Below are positions 1 to 7,124 of a stretch of DNA of 8,678 nucleotides, piece by piece. Location: positions 1-8,678 of the forward strand of contig JAEYXI010000592.1 in the NCBI GenBank assembly GCA_023428515.1. The letters run 5' to 3'. The notes under the pieces are model-generated. The model searched no databases and had not been told where the DNA came from. It saw only the letters and a program-made list of their open reading frames with translations. Numbering within the stretch: the stretch's first letter is position 1; the number at the start of each line of letters is the position of its first letter. The translations under genes and the position numbers were made by a program. The stretch comes from Pseudomonadota bacterium. Lineage in GTDB: Bacteria; Pseudomonadota; Alphaproteobacteria; Rhizobiales; Rhizobiaceae.

Positions 1-3000
1 CGTTGATCCATGGATGCGGGGTCGCCCGGCCGGGGCTCAGCCTGACTACATAGTCCCGTCCCTCGCGGTCGAAGCCGCCGAAACCGTTCCACGACTGCAG
101 CCCGTCTCCGCTGGCGCGCGCGGTCACGCGGGCAGGCACCTGAACGGGCTCCGATGGTGGGGCGGCGGTCTCCGCTGCCTCGCTGTCGGCTAGCTTGGCC
201 GCATCGCGGGTGGCGAGCGCCGAAGCTTCAGCGCGCTCGATCTGGTCGAAGATGCGGCCGTTCCTGGTGTGCAGCACCACGCGTGCGACAGCGAGCAAGG
301 TCTTGTAGGAATTCTCGTCCATCAGATCGCGGCGCACGGCGAAGATATGCTGACGCGGCCCGAGTTCCTTGCCGCGCGAGCGACTGTTCTCGCAAAGCTG
401 CTTGATCGCCTGCTGCAGGTCCTGCACGTAGGACGATGCCTGTTCGTTCACGATGACGAGGTCGGCGACGAGACCCCTGGCACGCATATATTCCTGGTAG
501 CGCAGCGCGCTCGCCACGATCTCGAGATCGGCGACATCGTCGATCCTGATGGCAAAGATCGGAAAATCTCCAGAAACGCTCATCGGCCAAAGCGCCGATT
601 GCCGGCCAAGCCCGGTTGCGATCGCATCCGCCGATTGGCGCAGGAAAGGATCCGGGTAGATCAGGTAGGAGGCTAGTTTCTGCACGTTGGCAGCATCGGC
701 GAGGCTGAGCCCTATATGCCGCGTCTGCACCTGGCTGCGCGTCCAGGCGAGCATCGCCTGCCGCTGGAAACCTTCGGGGTGATCGAGCCTGCCGATCGAC
801 GCCTCGACTTCGGCCCGGTTGGCGCCGACAACGGTCCAGAAGGTCAGCGACACCTTCTTGTTGGCGCGCACCCGCACGCGCCGGCGGAGCGACATCACCG
901 GATCGAGCGTGAAGCCATCGGCGCCGGACAGACGCGCCTCGAGATCGAAAGCGGCGGGGTCGGCAATGGTGCGCCCGCGCCCGATGAAGGCACGCCGGTC
1001 GGTCTCCGCCTCCATATCCCGGACGCCCGTCGGATCGGTGACGAAATGCGCCGCCGCGATGTCCGGCTCGTCCGGCGCACGCTTGCGGCGCTCGGCGAAT
1101 ATGGCGTTGCGGTCGGGCGATATCTCCGTCTCGACGAACATCTTGGAGAAGGCAGGATGCGCGTTGTCGTTGATCTCGGGAGCCAGCACCAGTTCGGCGA
1201 AGGAAGTCACCTCTATCAGACGATCGCTGGAGCCGTCGTTGATGATGGTGATGCGGCGCGCCTCGCCGTCGCCTTCCGAGACGACGATGCACTCCACTTC
1301 GGTCCTCAGCGTGCCTACCGTCTTGATGAAGGTCGCCTTGTCGTCGCAGAGCAGCGTCTGGGAGAGCTCTTCCGGCGCCTGCCTCGGCTCTGATGTCGCG
1401 GACCACCAATCGTTGGTCGCGGTATCGCGCAGGAAGATATAGGTGCCGAGCCGGTCCTCGGTCGGGTCGGCCTGCCAGCGTGTTACCGCCATCTCGCCCC
1501 AGCGGCTGTAACCGGAGCCTGTCGCCGTCACCATCACCGAATAGCGGCCGTTGGACATCAGGCTGGTCGAACGCAGCGCCAGGGCCGGATTGAGCACCAG
1601 CCGCGTGTCCGGGCTCTCTTCGACGACCACGCCCTTGACGCGCTCGTCGGCCTCGGTCCGCACGGTCGAGACAGGAATGTCGCGCGGCGCCTTCTCCTGC
1701 AGCAGAAGTTCCGCCGCCTCGATCACCGGATCGCTGTGGAAGCGGTCGCGCATGCGGCCCTCGAAGACCACGTTGGCCACGGCCACGATCGACATGCCAG
1801 AGTGATGCGCCATGTAGTTGTAGACGACCTGATGGTCCGTGCCTTCCGGCACGCGCTGCGGGGTGAAATCCACCGCATCGTGGTAGCCGTAGCGGCCAAG
1901 CGCGCCGATGGAAGTCAGCCGTTGAAGGTTCTCCACCGCCTCGCGCGGCATGAACTGTGCAGCGAGCACCGTCGCATAGGGCGCTATCACCGTATTCTGG
2001 CCGAGGCCGCGCTTCAGGCCGAGACCGGGCACGCCGAAATTGGTGTACTGGTAGGTCAGTTCGGGATCGCGCGCATTGTAGGCGGCTTCGGATATGCCCC
2101 ACGGCACGCGCTTCTGCCGGCCGTACTGGATCTGCCGCTTGATGATCAGATGGCTGGTCTGGTTGAGGATGCCGCCCTGCGGCTCCTTCATCACCAGCGG
2201 CGGCATCAGGTATTCGAACATCGAGCCCGACCACGACATCAGCGCACCGCGGAAGCCGATCTCGACGATCGGCCGCCCGAGCCTGAACCAGTGCTCGGTC
2301 GGCAGGTCGCCCTTGGCGATGCCGAACAGGCTGGTCAGCCGCGCCTCGGAGGCGAGCAGGTCGTAGCAGGCTTCATCGAGCTGATGCTGTTCGACCCGGT
2401 AGCCGATGGACAGCAGCTTGCGCTCGGTGCGAAGCAGGAACGAGAAATCCATCTCGAAGGCGAACTGCCGACTGCGCTGGCTGAGCGCCAAAAGTTTGGT
2501 GCGCAGCAAGGCGACCGACTGGTCGTCGCTGTGAGCGTCCTGCACGTGCGCCTCGCAGGTCGTCGCCAACCTCGTCGCCCATTCGGCAAGTACCGCGCTC
2601 CGCGCGGATTTCGCTTCCGTGTCGATGGCGACGGCAAGCTTGCGGATCTCGCTCGCCTGGACCGTCAGGTTGATGGTGCGGATCGACGCCATCTCGGGCT
2701 GGGTCTTGATGGTTTGCACCGCCCGGCGCATGCCGACCACGCGGTCGAGCAGCCTTTGCCGAAGGGGCCTCAGTTGCCGCCGGTCGTCGGGCAGCTCGGA
2801 CAGGCTCTCGTCCAGGATGGGGACGCAGTCGAGTATACCATCGAAGTCACCCTGCAGATGCACAGACGGCGCCTCGGCCCATTCGGAGCAGGCCGCGGAC
2901 ACCGCGACCAGATGGCCAGCCAGATTGCCGCTGTCGACGGCCGAAACGTAGAGCGGGTAGAGCGGCTTCAGCGTGGTCGTCTCGTACCAGTTGAAGAGAT

Positions 3001-6000
3001 GGCCGCGATAGCGCTCCATCTTCTCGATGGTCGACATCGTCGCGTCGATGCGGGCGACCGCGTCTGACAGGCTGATCCATCCGAAATCCCGCGCCGAGAC
3101 GATCGACAGCAGGTAGACGCCGATATTGGTCGGCGAGGTCCTGGGCGCCACGACTGGCCGCGGCGTCTCCTGGAAATTGTACGGCGGCAGATGGTTCTGC
3201 TCAGCGGTGACGAACGTCTCGAAATAGGCCCAGGTGCGGCGCGCAATGGTGCGCAGCAGCGCCGTATCCGACTGCGATATGTGCAGACGGTCTTCGGTTT
3301 CGGCCGACCGGCTGATCAGCCAGGCAAAGGCCGGCGAGCCCGCCCAGAAGACGAAGAAGAAGAAGCCGACGAAGGCGCCGGTTGAATCGGCCAGAACCGG
3401 GATCGCCAGCCCGACGAGCGCGATGATCACCGCACCATACATCAGGGAATAGTAGGAGCCGAGGCTGTTGTCATCAGCCTTGTATGCCTGCGAAGCGGTG
3501 CGCCACTCGAGCAGATTCTGCCGGCTGACGAACATGCGGTAGAGCGTGCGTACGATGGCGTCGCCCATCATCCAGGCGCTGTGCGCCATCAGCACCACGC
3601 GCAACGCGACGAGCGCCGTGCCGAAGGCAGTGTCGCGCGCCAGCGCCGTGAAGTGGCCGCGCACGGTCATTTCGCGGTTTTTCGGCAGGATGGAGTCGAC
3701 GATGTCGAAGGTGGGCGCCATGAAGAGCGCGAGGATGAGCAGCGCCTGCCACTGCGCCGCCTGCGTGAAGGGCAGCAGGGTCCAGCCGGCGATGGTCGCC
3801 ATCACCCAGAAGATAGGTGTCAGCGAGCGGCGCAAATTGTCGATCATCTTCCAGCGCGACAGCGCCGGAACGCCCGACTTCGGGCTGAAGATGTAGCTGA
3901 GGAGTTGCCAGTCGCCCCGCGCCCAGCGATGCTGGCGCGACGCGTCGACCGAATAGCGGGTCGGATAATCCTCCACGACTTCGACGTCGGTGACCAGCGC
4001 CGAGCGTGCAAGCGCCCCCTCCAGGAGGTCGTGGCTCAGCACCTCGTTCTCATCGATGCGGCCGGCGAGCGCCGTCTCGATCGCATCGACATGGTAGAGT
4101 CCCTTTCCGGTGAACGAGCCCTCGCCGAACACGTCCTGGTAGAGGTCCGAGACGGCGAAGACATAGGGATCGATGCCGCGATTGGCCGAAAACACGCGTT
4201 GCAGGAACGACGCCTCGTCGCCGGTCGTCAGCGACGGCGTCACGCGCGGCTGCAGGATCGCGTAACCCGCCGTCACCTTGCCTGCCTTGTGGTCGAGCAC
4301 CGGCCGGTTGAGCGGATGGCACAGCTTGCCGACCAGCTTGTCGACCGCATCGCGCATCATGCGTGTGTCGGCGTCGAGCGTCATGACGTGCACGACGTCT
4401 TCGGGCAGCGGCGCCTCGGGCGGCAGGAAGGTGGTGTCGGGATCCCCGCGCAACAGGAGATTGAGTTCGTGCAGCTTGCCGCGCTTGCGTTCCCAGCCCA
4501 TCCAGCACCGCTGCTGGGGATTGTAGAGGCGGCGACGGTGGAGCAGATAGAAGCGAGGTGGCCCGCTTACCGGGTATCGTTTGTTGAGCTTGTCGATCTC
4601 GCTGCGTGCGAAGGCGAGTATCTCCTCGTCGGCCGTGCTCTGCTCGACATTGCTGTCCGGCCAGTCAGAAAGGACAGCGAAATGCACCTCGCCGGTGGCG
4701 TTGGCGAGGTGATGCACCTCCAGTTTGCGCACCGTTTCCTCGACGTCGTCGCGCGAGCCGATGAGGGTCGGCACCACGACCAGCGTACGCGCTTCGGCCG
4801 GAACGCCCCCCTTGAACTCGTAGCCGACAAGGCGCGTCGGCGTAAGGAAAAGCAGCACCACCGTGTTGAAGAAGCCGAGCGCGCCCTCGCTTGCCGGGAC
4901 GGCGAAGAGCACGAGGAGCAGCGCGATCGCCGGACCGGGCAGGCCGATGGCGTTCAGCGCCGAACCGGCCATGACCATTAGAAGCACCGTCAGCAGGAAC
5001 ACCGGCACGACGATGCCGGTCCAGCCGGTGGCGCGGAAGGCACGCAAAAGCCGCAATCCGAAGCCTGGCCGATAGCCGATGGCCCTTTCAAGTTCCTCGC
5101 GGCGCACCCCGACGAGGAAGAAGCCGACATTCTCCTCGGCCGAGAGAGCAGTTGCTGCCGCCTCACCGTCTCCGGGAGCTGCTTGCGGCTGGCCGTAGCC
5201 GGCGAGTTCCGTCGCCTTCTCGGCCACCTCGAACTCGCTGAGATTGGAGCGCCGCGCCAGTTCCTCGATCGCCTGGGGGTACTGGCCGCGCGAGGCGAAA
5301 TCGAGCGCGGCGACGTCCGTGCGCTCCCTCAGCAGCGCATCGATGCGGCTGACGCCCTCGAACCAGTCGCGCCACTCGATGTCGTTGATCATCCTGAGGC
5401 CGCGGACGATGTTTCCGGTGGTGACATTGCCGGACGACAGCGTGTGATGTTCGCGGATGATGATTTCTTCAGCGTCGGTGCCGAATCCCTCGAGCTCCTG
5501 CTCGAGCCAGTTCAGTGCCTTGCCGGAATTCTGCGAGCCGTCGCGGAGGCGATAGAGAAGCTGGGTGGCGAAGGTCGTGTCGCGCGCATGCGCCGAATAG
5601 TCGGCGAGGATCTTGCGGTCGCCCTCGTCGTCGGGCGTCGCGAGCACCCGGTCGGCGACCTCGTTGGCGATCTGGCGCATCTGACGGGCGCGGTTCACCC
5701 TGACCGCGATACGCCTCAGATTCTCGATCAGCACGAAGCGCAGCAGTGACGGCAGCGCCCAAAGCTCGCCGATCTTCATCGGTTCGATCGACTGGAACCC
5801 TTCGACCACCGATTTGAATGTATGGCTGGCAGCCTGGCTGTCCGAATGCGCGACATAGACCCAGGCGAGCGCCAGCGCGCGCGGCACGGTGGTGCCGTCG
5901 GGCAGGGTCATGGTCGGCAGTTCGCGATAGAAGCGGCGCGGCAGGTCGCGCTTGATTTGGAAGATGGTTTCTTCGACCAGATAGTTGTTGTCGAGCAGCC

Positions 6001-6274
6001 ACTGCGCGGCCGGCGTCACCATCTCGCCGCGGCTTTGCGCGGCGTTGGTCGAGAGATAGACGTCGAGGATTTTGGCCGCGTTCTCGCGCACGCGCTTCTG
6101 GAAGTCGAACGCCTCCATCCCGAAGAGTTCGGGGATTTCGTTCCTGGCCAGGCTTTCGCCGAGCGCCCGCAACCGGTCCTCATGCAGGAAACGGTCCCGT
6201 ATCGGCTGTTCGGGGGGAGGTGGGAAATTGTGCTTCAGCGTTTGCAACCCCTTGGGGTCGGTCCGAATATTCAT
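1..6274 (-). CDS. ndvB: Cyclic beta-1,2-glucan synthase NdvB (ChvB/Cgs family), N-terminal 2091 codons, 3' end beyond window
   Basis: Giant inner-membrane enzyme that builds beta-1,2-glucan from UDP-glucose, cyclises it and controls ring size. I read one continuous frame from ATG 6272-6274 to the left edge, with family-like sequence throughout. Residues 1-410 are cytoplasmic. Hydrophobic segments lie near 418-436, 443-460, 468-479, 819-836, 841-859, 888-915, 945-961 and 967-987. The GT84 core between the clusters has D537 (LSDW), DAD at D634/D636, D749 (SHDLLEG) and QHRW at 781-784, matching the UDP-sugar, metal, base and acceptor motifs of processive glycosyltransferases. Residues about 1000-1540 are the glycoamylase-like cyclisation domain (NWYET at W1096, WSGSMFEYL at 1348-1356, WGISEAAYN at 1392-1400, VDFTP near D1469). 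From about 1555 the GH94-type part begins, with SRWGE around W1592. The in-window end, WNGFGGF (W2062) and PWIN, just precedes the GH94 catalytic domain. Relatives are about 2,830 residues. No GTG, TTG or other ATG start occurs before the upstream in-frame stop at 6329-6331. The Shine-Dalgarno is weak: GGA six bases before ATG. Confidence 0.97.
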   Translation of the reverse strand, partial: MNIRTDPKGLQTLKHNFPPPPEQPIRDRFLHEDRLRALGESLARNEIPELFGMEAFDFQKRVRENAAKILDVYLSTNAAQSRGEMVTPAAQWLLDNNYLVEETIFQIKRDLPRRFYRELPTMTLPDGTTVPRALALAWVYVAHSDSQAASHTFKSVVEGFQSIEPMKIGELWALPSLLRFVLIENLRRIAVRVNRARQMRQIANEVADRVLATPDDEGDRKILADYSAHARDTTFATQLLYRLRDGSQNSGKALNWLEQELEGFGTDAEEIIIREHHTLSSGNVTTGNIVRGLRMINDIEWRDWFEGVSRIDALLRERTDVAALDFASRGQYPQAIEELARRSNLSEFEVAEKATELAGYGQPQAAPGDGEAAATALSAEENVGFFLVGVRREELERAIGYRPGFGLRLLRAFRATGWTGIVVPVFLLTVLLMVMAGSALNAIGLPGPAIALLLVLFAVPASEGALGFFNTVVLLFLTPTRLVGYEFKGGVPAEARTLVVVPTLIGSRDDVEETVRKLEVHHLANATGEVHFAVLSDWPDSNVEQSTADEEILAFARSEIDKLNKRYPVSGPPRFYLLHRRRLYNPQQRCWMGWERKRGKLHELNLLLRGDPDTTFLPPEAPLPEDVVHVMTLDADTRMMRDAVDKLVGKLCHPLNRPVLDHKAGKVTAGYAILQPRVTPSLTTGDEASFLQRVFSANRGIDPYVFAVSDLYQDVFGEGSFTGKGLYHVDAIETALAGRIDENEVLSHDLLEGALARSALVTDVEVVEDYPTRYSVDASRQHRWARGDWQLLSYIFSPKSGVPALSRWKMIDNLRRSLTPIFWVMATIAGWTLLPFTQAAQWQALLILALFMAPTFDIVDSILPKNREMTVRGHFTALARDTAFGTALVALRVVLMAHSAWMMGDAIVRTLYRMFVSRQNLLEWRTASQAYKADDNSLGSYYSLMYGAVIIALVGLAIPVLADSTGAFVGFFFFVFWAGSPAFAWLISRSAETEDRLHISQSDTALLRTIARRTWAYFETFVTAEQNHLPPYNFQETPRPVVAPRTSPTNIGVYLLSIVSARDFGWISLSDAVARIDATMSTIEKMERYRGHLFNWYETTTLKPLYPLYVSAVDSGNLAGHLVAVSAACSEWAEAPSVHLQGDFDGILDCVPILDESLSELPDDRRQLRPLRQRLLDRVVGMRRAVQTIKTQPEMASIRTINLTVQASEIRKLAVAIDTEAKSARSAVLAEWATRLATTCEAHVQDAHSDDQSVALLRTKLLALSQRSRQFAFEMDFSFLLRTERKLLSIGYRVEQHQLDEACYDLLASEARLTSLFGIAKGDLPTEHWFRLGRPIVEIGFRGALMSWSGSMFEYLMPPLVMKEPQGGILNQTSHLIIKRQIQYGRQKRVPWGISEAAYNARDPELTYQYTNFGVPGLGLKRGLGQNTVIAPYATVLAAQFMPREAVENLQRLTSIGALGRYGYHDAVDFTPQRVPEGTDHQVVYNYMAHHSGMSIVAVANVVFEGRMRDRFHSDPVIEAAELLLQEKAPRDIPVSTVRTEADERVKGVVVEESPDTRLVLNPALALRSTSLMSNGRYSVMVTATGSGYSRWGEMAVTRWQADPTEDRLGTYIFLRDTATNDWWSATSEPRQAPEELSQTLLCDDKATFIKTVGTLRTEVECIVVSEGDGEARRITIINDGSSDRLIEVTSFAELVLAPEINDNAHPAFSKMFVETEISPDRNAIFAERRKRAPDEPDIAAAHFVTDPTGVRDMEAETDRRAFIGRGRTIADPAAFDLEARLSGADGFTLDPVMSLRRRVRVRANKKVSLTFWTVVGANRAEVEASIGRLDHPEGFQRQAMLAWTRSQVQTRHIGLSLADAANVQKLASYLIYPDPFLRQSADAIATGLGRQSALWPMSVSGDFPIFAIRIDDVADLEIVASALRYQEYMRARGLVADLVIVNEQASSYVQDLQQAIKQLCENSRSRGKELGPRQHIFAVRRDLMDENSYKTLLAVARVVLHTRNGRIFDQIERAEASALATRDAAKLADSEAAETAAPPSEPVQVPARVTARASGDGLQSWNGFGGFDREGRDYVVRLSPGRATPHPWIN

Positions 6275-6421
6275 ATAAAATCCGATCAGGCAGTCGACCG
6301 AGCAATTGCGGCCCGTGCTTAAACCGTTTTACCGGCGATTGGTTGCGCCGCAGCATTTTCCGGCCTGCACTGCCGCATAGCAGCTAAAGCCGGCCGGCGA
6401 CACCGTCTGGCGCATATTTCG

Positions 6422-6450
6422 ATCAAAGCGCGGATCGTACGTTGTGACAA
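6422..6450 (-). promoter_or_regulatory. Candidate sigma-70-type promoter for ndvB
   Basis: Read on the minus strand, TTGTCA (6450-6445, five of six matches to TTGACA) is followed after exactly 17 bases by TTTGAT (6427-6422, four of six matches to TATAAT). A transcript would start near 6415 and carry a leader of about 140 bases before the ndvB ATG. The -35 box overlaps the dyad TTGTGACAA, and the spacer contains one arm of a 10-bp inverted repeat, so a regulator could act here. This is pattern matching to a loose consensus. No transcript evidence is available from sequence alone. Confidence 0.35.
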
Positions 6451-6507
6451 TGTTTGGATTGGGGCTTTTTCGTGACTAACCCTCTTTCGTATCCGGCACG
6501 ATCCGCG
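6429..6507. repeat. Perfect 10-bp inverted repeat, CGCGGATCGT / ACGATCCGCG
   Basis: Arms at 6429-6438 and 6498-6507 are exact reverse complements separated by 59 bases, and pairing stops at both ends. The left arm sits in the spacer of the candidate ndvB promoter, and the right arm lies about 85 bases upstream of the FecR-domain gene start. Widely spaced inverted half-sites fit cooperative binding of a shared regulator or a long stem in RNA. Chance cannot be excluded for ten bases in a GC-rich region. Confidence 0.5.
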
Positions 6508-6528
6508 GCGACAATCATCTGATACGAA
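6486..6528. repeat. Perfect 8-bp inverted repeat, TTCGTATC / GATACGAA
   Basis: Arms at 6486-6493 and 6521-6528 are exact reverse complements 27 bases apart. The right arm of the larger 10-bp inverted repeat (6498-6507) falls in the loop, so the two structures interlock. The arms are more AT-rich than their surroundings. They could be operator half-sites or a hairpin stem upstream of the FecR-domain gene. Function is unknown and eight bases may be coincidental. Confidence 0.4.
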
Positions 6529-6577
6529 CGCCTAATATGGAGGCCATCGGCAACGAAGCGATCGGCGGCGGGCAAAC

Positions 6578-6584
6578 GAAGGAG
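6578..6584 (+). promoter_or_regulatory. Ribosome binding site of the FecR-domain gene
   Basis: GAAGGAG ends six bases before ATG 6591, a strong Shine-Dalgarno at good distance. It decides the start: the in-frame ATG at 6537 would put 18 unrelated residues before a normal signal peptide and would read through this site. Confidence 0.8.
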
Positions 6585-6590
6585 CTTCTG

Positions 6591-7118
6591 ATGAAATTCA
6601 CCAGCGTCCGGAAGGTCGGCATAATCTCCGCCGCCCTGGCGGTGATGTGGTCGATACCGAGCTTCGCACAGACCGCGGGTTGCGAGGTTAGCCAGTTGCA
6701 GAATCCCGCGCGCACCGTGCTGACATGCCCAAACGGCGTCAGGATCACTGCCGAGGAAGGCACCACTTTCGAGTTGCAGGACCGTAGCAGTGCAGCCGGC
6801 CCCGAAGCCGCGAGGCTTGACGCAAAGGCGTTGCTTCTCGAGGCGCCGGCCGGAGCCGTCGAAGGCGGCTTCGAGGTCATCACCCCCCAGGCGATCGCCG
6901 CCGTGCGCGGGACCAAATGGGCGGTCGACGTGGCTGAAGGCAAGACCTCCGTCTTCGTCGTCACAGGGCGCGTGGCGGTGAGCCGCGAGGCCGGCGGGTC
7001 GAGCGTGGAGCTCGGACCGGGCGACGGCGTGGATGTCGAGGCAGGCACGGCGCCGCTGACCGTTCGCCAGTGGGGCGCCGCAAGGGTGGCGGCGCTGCTT
7101 GCGCGCTTCGGCGAATAG
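6591..7118 (+). CDS. Secreted FecR-domain protein, 175 aa
   Basis: Small protein predicted to be exported to the periplasm. Residues 1-26 form a signal peptide: basic start (K2, R7, K8), hydrophobic core 9-22, and PSFA before a likely cleavage after A26. The mature part ends with an FecR-type beta fold. The clearest signature is TPQ at 98-100 leading into AVRGT (104-108), then V-x-V and the TGRVAVS stretch, as in FecR-domain proteins that carry the AVRGT turn. Classical FecR is a membrane-spanning anti-sigma regulator of iron-citrate uptake. This protein has no N-terminal anti-sigma region and no internal membrane helix, so FecR function should not be inferred; it is more likely a periplasmic binding or scaffold partner. 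Two cysteines, C31 and C46, could form a disulfide. The sequence TAGC at 28-31 resembles a lipobox but lacks the usual leucine at -3. The gene lies six bases upstream of the CHASE2 cyclase gene in the same reading frame, so the two are probably co-transcribed. Confidence 0.9.
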   Translation: MKFTSVRKVGIISAALAVMWSIPSFAQTAGCEVSQLQNPARTVLTCPNGVRITAEEGTTFELQDRSSAAGPEAARLDAKALLLEAPAGAVEGGFEVITPQAIAAVRGTKWAVDVAEGKTSVFVVTGRVAVSREAGGSSVELGPGDGVDVEAGTAPLTVRQWGAARVAALLARFGE

Positions 7119-7124
7119 TCCGGC

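Larger units (their letters stand above)
6275..6590. other. Divergent intergenic region between ndvB and the FecR-domain gene
   Basis: This 316-base stretch must hold the 5' signals of both divergent transcription units. I see no convincing gene in it. The plus-strand reading frame that enters from 6537 is only an upstream extension of the FecR-domain gene. It contains a plausible ndvB promoter (6422-6450), two perfect inverted repeats (arms 6429-6438/6498-6507 and 6486-6493/6521-6528), the short dyad TTGTGACAA (6442-6450) and the palindrome GCCGGCCGGC (6389-6398). A TAATAT hexamer at 6533-6538 could be a -10 box for the FecR-domain gene, but its best upstream partner, GCGACA at 6508-6513, is poor and spaced 19 bases away, so that promoter is unassigned. 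I saw no GGAAC-type EcfG stress promoter. Confidence 0.7.

Noticed and set aside
228..2234. 668-codon open frame on the minus strand
   Set aside because: It lies one base out of frame with ndvB, whose frame matches known synthase sequence through the whole interval. The product is low-complexity and Arg/Ala rich.
1736..3067. 443-codon open frame on the plus strand
   Set aside because: Antisense shadow of the ndvB glycoamylase-like domain; composition is His/Arg/Asp rich and no motif is recognised.
3581..4981. 466-codon open frame on the plus strand
   Set aside because: Antisense shadow of the ndvB glycosyltransferase domain, where the minus strand shows DAD, SHD and QHRW motifs in order.
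1..6274. Possible frameshift or pseudogene status of ndvB
   Set aside because: Frame checks at many conserved motifs from the ATG to the left edge all fall in the same register, and no motif of the covered domains is missing. An error beyond the left edge cannot be excluded.
6360..6397. Possible hairpin or terminator from CCGGCC (6360-6365) and GGCCGG (6392-6397)
   Set aside because: Six-base stem with a 26-base loop and no U-tract. It lies between divergent genes, where a terminator is not expected.
6537..6590. Upstream ATG giving an 18-residue extension of the FecR-domain protein
   Set aside because: The extension would bury the signal peptide, and a strong Shine-Dalgarno lies directly before the ATG at 6591.
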